From NCBI GenBank assembly GCA_007570945.1, contig RKSH01000163.1, positions 1-12,245 on the forward strand: a stretch of 12,245 bases of DNA, written 5' to 3'. A model generated the notes under the pieces. It was not told the DNA's origin. It made no database searches and worked only from the letters and a program-made list of their open reading frames with translations. The first letter of the stretch is position 1. Each line of letters starts with the position of its first letter. Both the position numbers and the translations under genes were made by a program. Shown here piece after piece: positions 1 to 7,842 of this stretch. This DNA is from Gammaproteobacteria bacterium (lineage in GTDB: Bacteria > Pseudomonadota > Gammaproteobacteria > Arenicellales > Spongiicolonaceae).

Positions 1-723
1 GAGGGCGGCGAAGTAGCCGGTGTGAAATTGCAAATGCGCGCCGAGCAGCGCAAGCAGGGCCAGCGCGGCGGTGTGAAATACGGCCACCAGCAGGCGGTCG
101 CGCGTGCCGAAAAGAATCGCCGTGGACTTGACGCCGATGCGCAGGTCGTCTTCGCGGTCGGCCATGGCATACATGGTGTCGTAGGCCATGACCCAGCAGA
201 AGTTTGCCGCCGCCAACAGCAGCGCGGCCGCCGGCAGCGCGCCGCGCTCGGCGGCAAAAGCCATGGGAATGCCCCACGAAAACGCGACGCCCAGCACCGC
301 CTGCGGCAGGTGGGTGAACCGTTTGCACAGCGGATACACCGCGGCCACCGCCAGCCCGGCGGCGGCCAGCAGCAGGGTCAAGAAATTCAATTGCAGCGCC
401 AGCAAAAACGCGGCCGCGCACAGCGCAACCAGCAGCGCGGCGGCCTCCCTGACCGTGACATCACCGTTGGCCAGCGGCCGGCCGCGGGTGCGCGCAACAT
501 GGCGGTCAATGTCACGGTCGGCAATGTCATTTGCAACACAGCCGGCGGCGCGCATGACAAAAACGCCGGCGACAAAAACAAGCAGGTGCCGCGCCCGCGG
601 CGCGCCGTCACCGGCAATCCACAAGGCCCACAACGTGGGCCACAGAAGCAACAGAGAACCCACCGGCCGATGCATCCGCATCAGCCGCGCGTAATGAAAA
701 ACCCGGGCAAGAATTTTTTCCAT
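1..723 (-). CDS. ubiA: 4-hydroxybenzoate polyprenyltransferase UbiA, 3' end cut by window
   Basis: This integral membrane enzyme attaches the polyprenyl tail to 4-hydroxybenzoate in ubiquinone synthesis. 241 residues are visible; the frame is still open at base 1, and since E. coli UbiA is about 290 residues, roughly 50 C-terminal residues are missing. Both Asp-rich prenyl-diphosphate/Mg sites of the family are present: NDIADRDID at residues 65-73 and DTMYAMADREDD at 182-193, followed by GVKSTAI. Hydrophobic stretches near residues 45-60, 95-130, 145-180 and 215-232 fit a multi-pass membrane protein. The ATG at 721-723 gives the family-typical start with HRPVGSLLLLWPTLWAL at residues 19-35. 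No clear Shine-Dalgarno precedes it, and the recG stop lies 5 bases upstream, so translational coupling to recG is likely. A shadow open frame on the opposite strand is not considered real. Confidence 0.95.
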   Translation of the reverse strand, partial: MEKILARVFHYARLMRMHRPVGSLLLLWPTLWALWIAGDGAPRARHLLVFVAGVFVMRAAGCVANDIADRDIDRHVARTRGRPLANGDVTVREAAALLVALCAAAFLLALQLNFLTLLLAAAGLAVAAVYPLCKRFTHLPQAVLGVAFSWGIPMAFAAERGALPAAALLLAAANFCWVMAYDTMYAMADREDDLRIGVKSTAILFGTRDRLLVAVFHTAALALLALLGAHLQFHTGYFAAL

Positions 724-728
724 CGCCG

Positions 729-2921
729 TCACACGTCGCCGTAGCGCTCACCGCCGCCGACCCAGCGCGCCATGAGCGCCTGCGCGAGTTGCGGTTGTTC
801 GGCGAGCAGTTGGCGGCCGGCGCGCTCCACCGCCGGCACCAGCGCATGGTCGCGCACCAGGTCGGCAACGCGCATGGCGGCGGCGCCGGCCTGGCGGGTG
901 CCGAGCACTTCGCCGGGGCCGCGCTGGCGCAAGTCTTCCTCGGCGATCTTGAAACCGTCGCCGCTGTTGCGCAGCACGTCGAGTCTGGCGCGCGCCGTGG
1001 CGCCCAGGGGCGGGCGGTACAGCAGCACGCATGCGGCCGGCGCGCTTTCACCGCCGCGCCCGACGCGGCCGCGCAACTGGTGCAACTGCGACAGGCCCAA
1101 GCGCTCGGCGTTTTCAATAATCATCAGCCCGGCGTTGGGCACGTCCACGCCCACCTCAATCACCGTGGTCGCCACCAGCAACTGCGTCGCGCCTTGGCGG
1201 AATTTGTCCATGGCTTTTTCCTTGTCGGCGCCGCCCATGCGGCCGTGCACCAAATCCACCCGCAAGCCCGGCAGCGCCGCGCTGAGCGCTTGCGCGGTTT
1301 CTTTGGCCGCCTGCGCCTCCAACTTTTCCGACTCGTCAATCAGCGGACAAACCCAGTACGCCTGCCGGCCCTCGGCGCATGCGGCGCGCACCCGCTCCAC
1401 CACCTCGCCGCGGCGCCCGGCCGGCATGGCCACCGTCACCACCGGCTTGCGGCCGGGCGGCATCTGGTCGATGCTGGAGACATCCAGGTCGGCGTAAAAA
1501 GTCATGGCCAGGGAGCGCGGAATGGGCGTCGCCGTCATGATTAACTGGTGCGGAATGTCGCCGCCCGCGCGCCCCTTGTCGCGCAATGCAAGGCGCTGGC
1601 CGACGCCGAAACGATGCTGTTCGTCCATCACCACCAGGCCGAGGCGGGCGAAGGTGACGCTTTGCTGAAACAGCGCGTGGGTGCCAATCACAATTTGCGC
1701 CGCGCCGGCGGCAATGCGGGCGAGGGCGGCGGCGCGTTTTTTTGCGCCAAGGCGGCCGCTGAGAAATTCCACCCCCACCGCCAGCGGCGTGAACCATTGT
1801 TTAAACCACGCCAAATGCTGCTCGGCCAACAATTCGGTGGGCGCCATCACCGCCGTTTGATAGCCGCCGTCCACCGCCGCGCCGGCGGCGAGGGCGGCGA
1901 CCACCGTTTTGCCGCAACCGACATCACCTTGAATTAACCGCAGCGCCGGCGTTCGCCGCGCCAGGTCGGCGGCCACTTCCGCCAGCACGCGTTGTTGCGC
2001 TTCGGTGAGGGTGAAGTGCAGCGCGTCGCGCAACTTTTTTTGCGTTGCCGTACCGGCGAGTTGCGGCGCCCGGCGCGAGTTGCGGCGGCGGCGCAAGGTT
2101 TTAAGGGTGAGGTGGTGCGCCAGCAATTCCTCCAGTGACAACCGCCGCCGCGCCGGGTGGGAACCGTCCAACAGCGCGTCCACGTCGCTGTCGGCGGGCG
2201 GCGCGTGAATGCTTTGCAGCGCATCGCGCAGGGCCGGCAGTTGCAAATTTTCGCGCATTGCCCTTGGCAGCAACTCCGGCAGGTCGCCGCCGTGGCGGGC
2301 CAGGGCGGCGGTGATGTAGTTGCGCAGGTTGCGCTGGGTGAGGCCCTGGGTCAGCGGGTAGAACGGCGTCAACGTGGGCGGCGCGGCGGCTTCTTCCTCG
2401 GTGTCAAAAACACCGTATTCGGGGTGGACCATTTCCAGCCCGCCGCCGCCCTTGCGTACTTCGGCGTAGCAGCCCAGCCACTTGCCGCGCGCAAGTTGCC
2501 GCAGTTGCCAGTCGCCGAAATGAAACCAGCGCAGGGTGAGGGCGCCGCTGCCGTCGCTGATGCGCGCCACCAACGTGCGGCGGCGGGCGGTGGTGACGTC
2601 GGCCAGTTCAATGCGCCCGGCCACCTGCGCGCTTTCGCCCGCGGCCAAGGCGCCGATGGCGCGCCGCTCGGTGCGGTCCTGGTAGCGGTGCGGCAGGTGA
2701 AAGCACAGGTCGTCCACCGTGCGGATGCCAAGGTGCGCCAGCCGCGCCGCCACCGCCGGGCCCACCCGGGGAAGTGTCGATGCCGGGGGGAAAGACGGCG
2801 GTTCGGGGGGTGAAGACGGTGGCTCCGGGGCTGGGGACGGTGACTCTGACGGTGAAGACGGTGACGTCGACGGTGGAAACGGTGACGTGGACGGTGCGGG
2901 CGGCGGTGTGGTCTCAGGCAT
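729..2921 (-). CDS. recG: ATP-dependent DNA helicase RecG with Pro/Ser-rich N-terminal extension
   Basis: RecG is a superfamily 2 helicase that regresses stalled replication forks and processes branched recombination intermediates. The 730-residue protein has the N-terminal wedge/OB region (about 50-280) and the helicase motifs in order: Walker A GDVGCGKT (332-339), motif Ia APTELLAEQH (360-369), DEQH (433-436), TATPIPR (463-469), VATTVIEVGVD (583-593) and QLRGRVGRG (615-623). E. coli RecG is 693 residues; the excess is a Pro/Ser/Glu tract at residues 3-47 that precedes the usual start region (STLPRVGPAVAARL). I chose the ATG at 2919-2921 because residues 2-49 contain no Met, Val or Leu, so no other start codon could keep the conserved N-terminus. 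It overlaps the ridA stop by 8 bases. An AGGTGGAGG lies 15 bases upstream inside ridA, too far for an ideal ribosome site, so coupling to ridA is likely. Confidence 0.96.
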   Translation of the reverse strand: MPETTPPPAPSTSPFPPSTSPSSPSESPSPAPEPPSSPPEPPSFPPASTLPRVGPAVAARLAHLGIRTVDDLCFHLPHRYQDRTERRAIGALAAGESAQVAGRIELADVTTARRRTLVARISDGSGALTLRWFHFGDWQLRQLARGKWLGCYAEVRKGGGGLEMVHPEYGVFDTEEEAAAPPTLTPFYPLTQGLTQRNLRNYITAALARHGGDLPELLPRAMRENLQLPALRDALQSIHAPPADSDVDALLDGSHPARRRLSLEELLAHHLTLKTLRRRRNSRRAPQLAGTATQKKLRDALHFTLTEAQQRVLAEVAADLARRTPALRLIQGDVGCGKTVVAALAAGAAVDGGYQTAVMAPTELLAEQHLAWFKQWFTPLAVGVEFLSGRLGAKKRAAALARIAAGAAQIVIGTHALFQQSVTFARLGLVVMDEQHRFGVGQRLALRDKGRAGGDIPHQLIMTATPIPRSLAMTFYADLDVSSIDQMPPGRKPVVTVAMPAGRRGEVVERVRAACAEGRQAYWVCPLIDESEKLEAQAAKETAQALSAALPGLRVDLVHGRMGGADKEKAMDKFRQGATQLLVATTVIEVGVDVPNAGLMIIENAERLGLSQLHQLRGRVGRGGESAPAACVLLYRPPLGATARARLDVLRNSGDGFKIAEEDLRQRGPGEVLGTRQAGAAAMRVADLVRDHALVPAVERAGRQLLAEQPQLAQALMARWVGGGERYGDV
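2790..2898 (-). repeat. 21-bp tandem repeat (minisatellite) inside the recG 5' end
   Basis: On the plus strand the core GACGGTG or a one-base variant begins at 2794, 2815, 2836, 2857 and 2878, exactly 21 bases apart. A second core at +12 within the later units begins at 2848, 2869 and 2890. The unit is a multiple of 3, so RecG shows degenerate heptads over residues 10-44: PSTSPFP, PSTSPSS, PSESPSP, APEPPSS and PPEPPSF. The right-hand units (2836-2898) match one another better than the left-hand ones, as expected for a repeat that expanded from one side and then decayed. Copy-number change would keep the reading frame. Confidence 0.85.
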
Positions 2922-3300
2922 CGGTGGACATGACGGCCTCCACCTCCACCGCCGCGCCCTTGGGCAGGGCGGCAACGCCGATGGCGGCGCGCGCCGGGTA
3001 GGGTTCGGTGAAGTGCGCGGCCATGACCTCGTTCACCAGCGGGAAGTTGGCCAGGTCGGTGAGGTAGACGGTGAGTTTGACAATGGCATCGGCGCCGCCG
3101 CCGGCGGCCTCGGCGACGGCGATGAGGTTGGCGAAAGCGCGCTCGGCGGCGGCGCGAAAGTCGCCGTCCACCGGTTCCATGGTGGCCGGGTCCAGCGGAA
3201 TCTGGCCGGAGATGAAAATCAAATCCCCGGCGCGCACGGCTTGCGAATAAGTGCCGATGGCGGCCGGGGCGGCGGGGGTGGCAATCACGGTTTTGGGCAT
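2914..3300 (-). CDS. ridA: RidA/YjgF family 2-iminobutanoate/2-iminopropanoate deaminase
   Basis: RidA hydrolyses reactive enamine/imine intermediates, such as 2-aminoacrylate from PLP enzymes, to the oxo-acid and ammonia, protecting PLP enzymes from damage. The product is 128 residues, the usual length. The family landmarks are present: IGTYSQAVRAGDLIFISGQIP (residues 15-35), and near the C-terminus YPARAAIGVAALPKGAAVEVE (101-121), holding the substrate carboxylate-binding Arg (R104) and the catalytic-site Glu (E121). The ATG at 3298-3300 is supported by a GAGGA ribosome site (plus-strand TCCTC, 3308-3312) with 7-base spacing. The stop overlaps the recG start, so it heads a ridA-recG-ubiA run. 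RidA beside recG is a familiar arrangement in gammaproteobacteria. It diverges from the flavoenzyme gene at 3395. Confidence 0.95.
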   Translation of the reverse strand: MPKTVIATPAAPAAIGTYSQAVRAGDLIFISGQIPLDPATMEPVDGDFRAAAERAFANLIAVAEAAGGGADAIVKLTVYLTDLANFPLVNEVMAAHFTEPYPARAAIGVAALPKGAAVEVEAVMSTDA

Positions 3301-3328
3301 GGCGGAGTCCTCGGCGGGGGTGGCGGGT

Positions 3329-3366
3329 TTGCGGTTAATCATAACCCACGGAGTGGTATCATTCAC
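3329..3366. promoter_or_regulatory. candidate divergent promoters between ridA and the flavoenzyme gene
   Basis: The 94-base gap between the two start codons holds plausible sigma-70 elements on both strands. On the minus strand, TATGAT (plus-strand ATCATA, 3338-3343) is a good -10; a weak -35 GTGAAT (3361-3366) lies 17 bases upstream, giving a ridA leader of about 30 bases. On the plus strand, TATCAT (3357-3362) could be a -10 with a weak TTAATC (3335-3340) 16 bases upstream. The two promoters would overlap. This rests on inspection only; the -35 elements match consensus poorly. Confidence 0.35.
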
Positions 3367-3394
3367 CGTCACCCCCGCCAACCGGAGATTTGCC

Positions 3395-5815
3395 ATGAAA
3401 ACACACGCCCGCGTCGTCGTTATCGGCGGCGGCATGATGGGAGTCGGACTGCTGTACCACCTGGCGAAAGAGGGCTGGAGCGATGTGGTGCTGTGCGAGA
3501 AAGGCGAGTTGACTTCCGGCTCCACCTGGCACGCCGCCGCGCTCACCCCGCATTTTATCGGCAGTTTAAACATGGCCAAGGTGCACGCCTACGGCATCGG
3601 CCTGTACAAAACCCTGGAAGAGGAAAGCGGCCAGGCCACCGGCTGGCACGGTTGCGGCAGTTTGCGGCTGGCGACCAACCGGGAGGAGGTGGACTGGTTC
3701 CACCTGGTGCAGGGCGTGGTGCGGCTGGCCGGGGCCGAGTTGCACATTGTGTCGCCGGCCGAGATTCCCGACCTTCACCCGTTGCTGAACACCGCCGACG
3801 TGCTGGCCGCCGCATGGACGCCGGGCGACGGCCACTCCGACCCCAACGGCACTTGCAACGCCATGGCCCTGGTCGCCCGCCGCCACGGCGCCGAAATTTA
3901 CCGCCACACCCGCGTCACCGCGATTGAAAAAAGCGGCGGCGAGTGGCGCGTGCTTACCGACAAGGGGGCGATACACTGTGAACACGTGGTGAACGCCGCC
4001 GGCTGTTACGGGCCGCAGGTGGGCGCCATGGTGGGTTTGAAGGTGCCCATCGTGAACATGGTGCACCAGTACGTGATGACCGAAAATGTGGATGAAGTCG
4101 CGGCGCTGGCCAGGGAGATTCCGGTGGTGCGCGACCCGCGCGCGTCGTGTTATTCGCGGCAGGAGCAGAAGGGCTTGATTTTCGGGCCCTACGAAACCGA
4201 AGGTTCGCGCGCATGTTTTGCGGACGGCGTGGACTGGGGTTTTGACATGGAGTTGCTGGAGCCGGAACTGGAGCGCATCGCGCCGTGGCTTGAGATGGGC
4301 ATGGAGCGCATTCCGTGCGCGCAAAACGCCGGCATTAAAAAAATCATCAGCGGGCCCATCACCCACACCCCGGACGGCACGTTCCTGCTCGGCCCGGCGG
4401 CCGGCCTGCGCAACTTCTGGATGTGCTGCGGCGCCGCCATCGGCATCACCCAGGGCGCCGGCGCTGGCAAATACCTGGCGCAGTGGATGATGCACGGCCA
4501 GACCGAAATTAACGTGCGCGAATTTGACCCGCGCCGCTTCGGCGATTATGCGGCCGGCGACTACAACCTGGCCAAGTCGCTGGACGACTACGAGCACATG
4601 TACCAGGTGCACTTCCCCGGCGAGTTTCGCGACCCCGGCCGGCCGGTGAAGGTGACGCCGGTGTATGAAAAACTGAAATCCCAGGGCGCGGTTTTTGCCG
4701 AGGCTTTTGGCTGGGAGCGGCCGAAGTGGTTCGCCGTCGCCGGTGAGCGCGAGGAAAAATACAGTTTCCGCCGCACCAACTGGTTTGCGCCGGTGGCCGC
4801 CGAGTGCATGGCGGTGCGCGAGCGCGCCGGGGTTTGCGACCTCAGCAGTTTCACCAAGCTTGAAGTGTGCGGCGAGGACGCCGAAAGTTTTCTCAACCGC
4901 CTGTGCTGCAACCGCATGCCGGCCAGGGACGGCGGCATCATTCTCGGCCACATGCTCACCGAGCGCGGCGGCATTGAGTGCGAGATGACCATCACCCGCA
5001 TCACCGCCGGCCGCTATTACGTGCTGTCGGCCATCGTCGCGCAAATCCACGACCACGACTGGCTCAGCCAGCACATCCGGGATGGCGAGAGGGTGAGCGT
5101 CACCGATGTCACCGACGAAACCGCCATGTTGGCCCTGGCCGGCCCGCGCGCGCGCGACATCCTCGGCAAACTCACCGATGCCGACCTCGGTAACGCCGCT
5201 TTCCCATGGCTCAGCGCGCGCCAAATCACCGTCGCCGGCGTGGCGCTGCGCGCGCTGCGCGTTTCCTACGTGGGTGAACTCGGCTGGGAACTGCACCATT
5301 CCATGTCGGACATGGAAAGGTTATACGGCGCGCTGATGGATGCCGGGCGCGGGTTTGGCGTGGCCAACTTCGGCGTATACGCGGTGAACGCCATGCGCCT
5401 TGAGAAAGCCTACAAGGCATGGGGCGCCGAGTTGACCACCGAGATTGTGCCGGCCGAGGCCGGCATTGAGCGCTTTGTCAAATACGACAAGGATTTCATC
5501 GGCAAGGCCGCGGCCCTGGCGCAAAAGAAACGCGGTCTTCGCATGCGCCTCGTCTACCTCACGGTCAGCGACGGCGACAACGACGTGCTGGGCAACGAAC
5601 CGCTGTTTGAGAAAAGCGGCGATGACATCGTCGGCGTCACCACCAGCGGCGCCTTCGGCCACAGCGTCGGCAGGAGCATCGCATTCGCATATGTGAAGCC
5701 GGAGTTGGCCGCCGCCGGCGCCAAACTGGAGATCGCCATGCTCGGCGAGCGGCGCGAGGCCGCCGTCACCGCGCATGCGGTGTACGATCCGGACAATGCA
5801 AAATTGCGCGCCTGA
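3395..5815 (+). CDS. FAD-dependent dimethylglycine/sarcosine dehydrogenase family protein with GcvT-like folate domain
   Basis: Enzymes of this family oxidatively demethylate N-methyl amino acids (dimethylglycine, sarcosine) on an FAD domain and pass the one-carbon unit to tetrahydrofolate on a C-terminal aminomethyltransferase-like domain. The 806-residue protein starts with a dinucleotide-binding site VIGGGMMGVG (9-18), followed by E35, an FAD-ribose ligand by position. TSGSTWHAA (40-48) contains His46, which aligns with the His that covalently holds FAD in mammalian dimethylglycine dehydrogenase. The FAD oxidoreductase domain runs to about 375, a linker domain to about 430, GcvT from about 434 to 690 (SYVGELGWELH at 624-634), and GcvT-C from about 715 (GHSVGRSIAFAYV at 755-767). 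GGAGA at 3384-3388, 6 bases before the ATG, sets the start. A longer in-frame extension to 3251 would run into ridA and is rejected. The exact substrate cannot be read from sequence: dimethylglycine, sarcosine or a related methylamine are all possible. No other one-carbon gene is adjacent. Confidence 0.9.
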   Translation: MKTHARVVVIGGGMMGVGLLYHLAKEGWSDVVLCEKGELTSGSTWHAAALTPHFIGSLNMAKVHAYGIGLYKTLEEESGQATGWHGCGSLRLATNREEVDWFHLVQGVVRLAGAELHIVSPAEIPDLHPLLNTADVLAAAWTPGDGHSDPNGTCNAMALVARRHGAEIYRHTRVTAIEKSGGEWRVLTDKGAIHCEHVVNAAGCYGPQVGAMVGLKVPIVNMVHQYVMTENVDEVAALAREIPVVRDPRASCYSRQEQKGLIFGPYETEGSRACFADGVDWGFDMELLEPELERIAPWLEMGMERIPCAQNAGIKKIISGPITHTPDGTFLLGPAAGLRNFWMCCGAAIGITQGAGAGKYLAQWMMHGQTEINVREFDPRRFGDYAAGDYNLAKSLDDYEHMYQVHFPGEFRDPGRPVKVTPVYEKLKSQGAVFAEAFGWERPKWFAVAGEREEKYSFRRTNWFAPVAAECMAVRERAGVCDLSSFTKLEVCGEDAESFLNRLCCNRMPARDGGIILGHMLTERGGIECEMTITRITAGRYYVLSAIVAQIHDHDWLSQHIRDGERVSVTDVTDETAMLALAGPRARDILGKLTDADLGNAAFPWLSARQITVAGVALRALRVSYVGELGWELHHSMSDMERLYGALMDAGRGFGVANFGVYAVNAMRLEKAYKAWGAELTTEIVPAEAGIERFVKYDKDFIGKAAALAQKKRGLRMRLVYLTVSDGDNDVLGNEPLFEKSGDDIVGVTTSGAFGHSVGRSIAFAYVKPELAAAGAKLEIAMLGERREAAVTAHAVYDPDNAKLRA

Positions 5816-5833
5816 CCAAGGCCGCCATTTTGC

Positions 5834-7099
5834 TCAGCGCAACTGCCGGCAGCGCGTCTCCCGCAGCAGCAGCACACAGGCCAGGGCCAGGGCATGGGTG
5901 GCCAACAGCGCGCTGAGGGCCTTGGCATAGGCGGCGGCGGTGTAGATGCGCGCGCCGGCCGCGGTGGCGCCGTCCCAGTTTAAGTCCAGCAGCCAGCCAA
6001 TCACCGGCTGCATCACCGCCCCGGAGCCGACCACGAACATGTTGAACACGCCCATGGCGGTGGCGCTGTGTTGCAGCGGGTTGACCTCGCGCATGGCGGC
6101 GAAGCCGACGGTCATGAACGAGCCGCTGAGGCCCAGCAGGAAAAACAAAACCGCCAACGCCGTCGGCGCGCTGACACCGGCGAACAGCGTCACCGAGAAA
6201 ACCGCCGCGCTGCAAAAGACGCCGGCCAGCAACACCGGCTTGCGGCGGCCAATGCGGTCCGACAGCCAGCCCGAGCCCGGCGCGCCCACCGCCCAGCCCA
6301 CAAACAACAGCGACGCCACGCCCGCCGCCTGCGCCACCGGGTAGGCGTACACATCACTCAGCCACGGCACCGCCCACAGTCCGGCGAAAGCCAGCATGGT
6401 GGCGGTCATGCCGAAGCCGATGCCGGCGCAGGCCCAGGTTTGCGGGTTGGCGGCGACCGTGGCGACGCCGGTGAAAGCGCCCGGCTTGCCCGCCGGCGGT
6501 ACCGGCGGCGCGGCATTGTGCGGCCGGCGGGGGACGATGTAAAACATCGCCACCGCCATCACCACCGCCGCCGCCGCCATGGCGCCGACCGTGGCGCGCC
6601 AGCCCGCCGCCTCCACCAAATGCCGCAGCGGCGCCTGTCCCAGCACGGCGCCGCACATGCCCACCGTCTGCACCGCCCCGGCCAGCATTGCAAAACGCGC
6701 CGGCGCAAACCAGTCGTGGGCGATGGTGAGGGTGCCCACAAAAGCGAAAGCCACCGCCGCGCCGATGGCCGCGCGAAACAGCGATGCCGCCGCCACCGAT
6801 TCGCTCAGCGCAAACCCGGCCGAGCCCAGCGCGCACACCGCCAGCGCGGCGCTCATGAGTTTGCGCGGGCCGAAGCGGTCGTTCAGCATGCCCACCGGAA
6901 TTTGGATGGCGGCGTAGGCGTAGAAATACCACGCCGACAGCGCCCCCAGGGCCGCCGCGCCCACCGCAAAATCGCGCATCAACTCGCCGGTGAACACGCT
7001 CGGCGCGACGCGCTGGATAAAAGCCAGGGCGAAGAACAGCGCGCCGAAAGAAAATGCGGCCAGCGCGCGCGCCGGGGACACCGGCGGCGGGAGCCTCAC
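5834..7099 (-). CDS. MFS transporter, 12-helix type, substrate unknown
   Basis: The product is a major facilitator superfamily inner-membrane transporter of about 421 residues, rich in Ala/Val/Leu/Phe helices. It has the signature loop GMLNDRFGPRKLM (70-82) between helices 2 and 3, and its pseudo-repeat GWLSDRIGRRKP (277-288) between helices 8 and 9. A short hydrophilic central loop (190-210) separates the halves. The start is uncertain. The first GTG (7097-7099) overlaps the TGA of the dsbC-like gene, a GTGA junction, but a GGGAGG touches it and would be too close to act as its ribosome site. A second GTG at 7079-7081 (415 residues) lies 12 bases after GAGG and is equally plausible. It converges on the flavoenzyme gene with an 18-base gap and no visible terminator. 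I see no residues that identify the substrate. Confidence 0.85.
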   Translation of the reverse strand: MRLPPPVSPARALAAFSFGALFFALAFIQRVAPSVFTGELMRDFAVGAAALGALSAWYFYAYAAIQIPVGMLNDRFGPRKLMSAALAVCALGSAGFALSESVAAASLFRAAIGAAVAFAFVGTLTIAHDWFAPARFAMLAGAVQTVGMCGAVLGQAPLRHLVEAAGWRATVGAMAAAAVVMAVAMFYIVPRRPHNAAPPVPPAGKPGAFTGVATVAANPQTWACAGIGFGMTATMLAFAGLWAVPWLSDVYAYPVAQAAGVASLLFVGWAVGAPGSGWLSDRIGRRKPVLLAGVFCSAAVFSVTLFAGVSAPTALAVLFFLLGLSGSFMTVGFAAMREVNPLQHSATAMGVFNMFVVGSGAVMQPVIGWLLDLNWDGATAAGARIYTAAAYAKALSALLATHALALACVLLLRETRCRQLR

Positions 7100-7833
7100 C
7101 CTCCCAGCCCGGCGCGGCGCAGCAGTTCCGCGGCCGGCAGGTAGCCGCCGAGCATGGTGCCGTCGTCCAGGTAAACCGCCGGGGTGCCGCGCACGCCCAG
7201 GTCCTGGCCGAGGCGGAACTGGTCGGCCACCGGGTTGTCGCAGGTGCGCGGCGGCGGCGGCCGGCCGGCCTTGGCTTCGGTCATGGCGCGGTTGCGGTCG
7301 GCGGCGCACCACACCGACACCGCCTTGGCGTAACTCTCGCCGCCGATGCCGGTACGCGGGAAAGCGAGGTAGCGCACCTGCAAACCGCCGCGGCCGAGGG
7401 CGTCCATTTCCTGATGCAGCACGCGGCAGTAGCCGCAGTCAATGTCGGTAAACACGGTGACGTACCGCCGCGCGTTTTTTGGACCGAACACAATCATGTC
7501 GCCGGCCGGCACCGCGCCGAGCCGCGCCGCCACCTCCCGGCCGCGGGCGGCGGCCAGCAGACTGGCGCCGCTGCCCTTGTCGAACATCTCGCCGATGATG
7601 ATTTGCCCGCCGCTGTCGTAAATGTGAAACATGCCGCTGTCGGAGATGAGCAGGTAAACGCCGGGGACGCCGGTGGCGCGCAGGGAGCGCACGGTGAGCG
7701 GAAAAATCCCCTCCAGTTTTTCGCGCAACTCAGCGGGAGTGGCGGTTGCACCGGCGGAAGTGTCGGCGCGGGCGGTGAACACGGCGCCGGCGGCGGCGAG
7801 AATGCAGACCGCGGCGCGCAGGTGGACGTTCAA
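7096..7833 (-). CDS. dsbC: DsbC-like periplasmic thiol:disulfide interchange protein, TTG start
   Basis: DsbC is a periplasmic disulfide isomerase, normally a V-shaped dimer kept reduced by DsbD. The 245-residue product has a signal peptide (hydrophobic core at about 7-20, likely cleavage after ARA near residue 23). An N-terminal dimerisation-like domain (about 30-90) includes GVYLLISDSGMFHIYDSGG (58-76). The thioredoxin fold has active site CGYC (133-136) and the cis-Pro loop RGTPAVYL (215-222). Two further Cys, 176 and 198, match the spacing of the structural disulfide of E. coli DsbC. The TTG at 7831-7833 is the only usable start: the upstream in-frame yajQ TGA (7843-7845) is followed only by GTC ACG GCC before it, and later starts would destroy the signal peptide. 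No strong ribosome site is seen, so coupling to yajQ is likely. The stop overlaps the MFS gene. A DsbG-like role cannot be fully excluded. Confidence 0.9.
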   Translation of the reverse strand: MNVHLRAAVCILAAAGAVFTARADTSAGATATPAELREKLEGIFPLTVRSLRATGVPGVYLLISDSGMFHIYDSGGQIIIGEMFDKGSGASLLAAARGREVAARLGAVPAGDMIVFGPKNARRYVTVFTDIDCGYCRVLHQEMDALGRGGLQVRYLAFPRTGIGGESYAKAVSVWCAADRNRAMTEAKAGRPPPPRTCDNPVADQFRLGQDLGVRGTPAVYLDDGTMLGGYLPAAELLRRAGLGG

Positions 7834-7842
7834 GGCCGTGAC

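Noticed and set aside
772..1544. Two overlapping plus-strand frames of about 240-250 residues inside recG
   Set aside because: Antisense to conserved RecG helicase motifs; no family resemblance, and both are Ala/Arg/His-rich as expected of shadows.
2719..3927. 402-residue plus-strand open frame with Gly/Asp-rich repeats resembling calcium-binding (RTX-like) sequence
   Set aside because: It is antisense to recG and ridA and then out of frame with the flavoenzyme gene. The Gly/Asp pattern is just the complement of the RecG 21-bp repeat, and it lacks the nine-residue RTX spacing.
3566..5299. 577-residue minus-strand open frame antisense to the flavoenzyme gene
   Set aside because: Long antisense frames are expected in GC-rich coding DNA. 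The translation is His/Val/Gly/Ala-rich with no recognisable domain, and the plus-strand protein is clearly a real family member.
5816..5833. Possible bidirectional terminator between the flavoenzyme and MFS genes
   Set aside because: The 18-base gap has no stem-loop with a T-run; only a few T residues occur (plus-strand ATTTTG).
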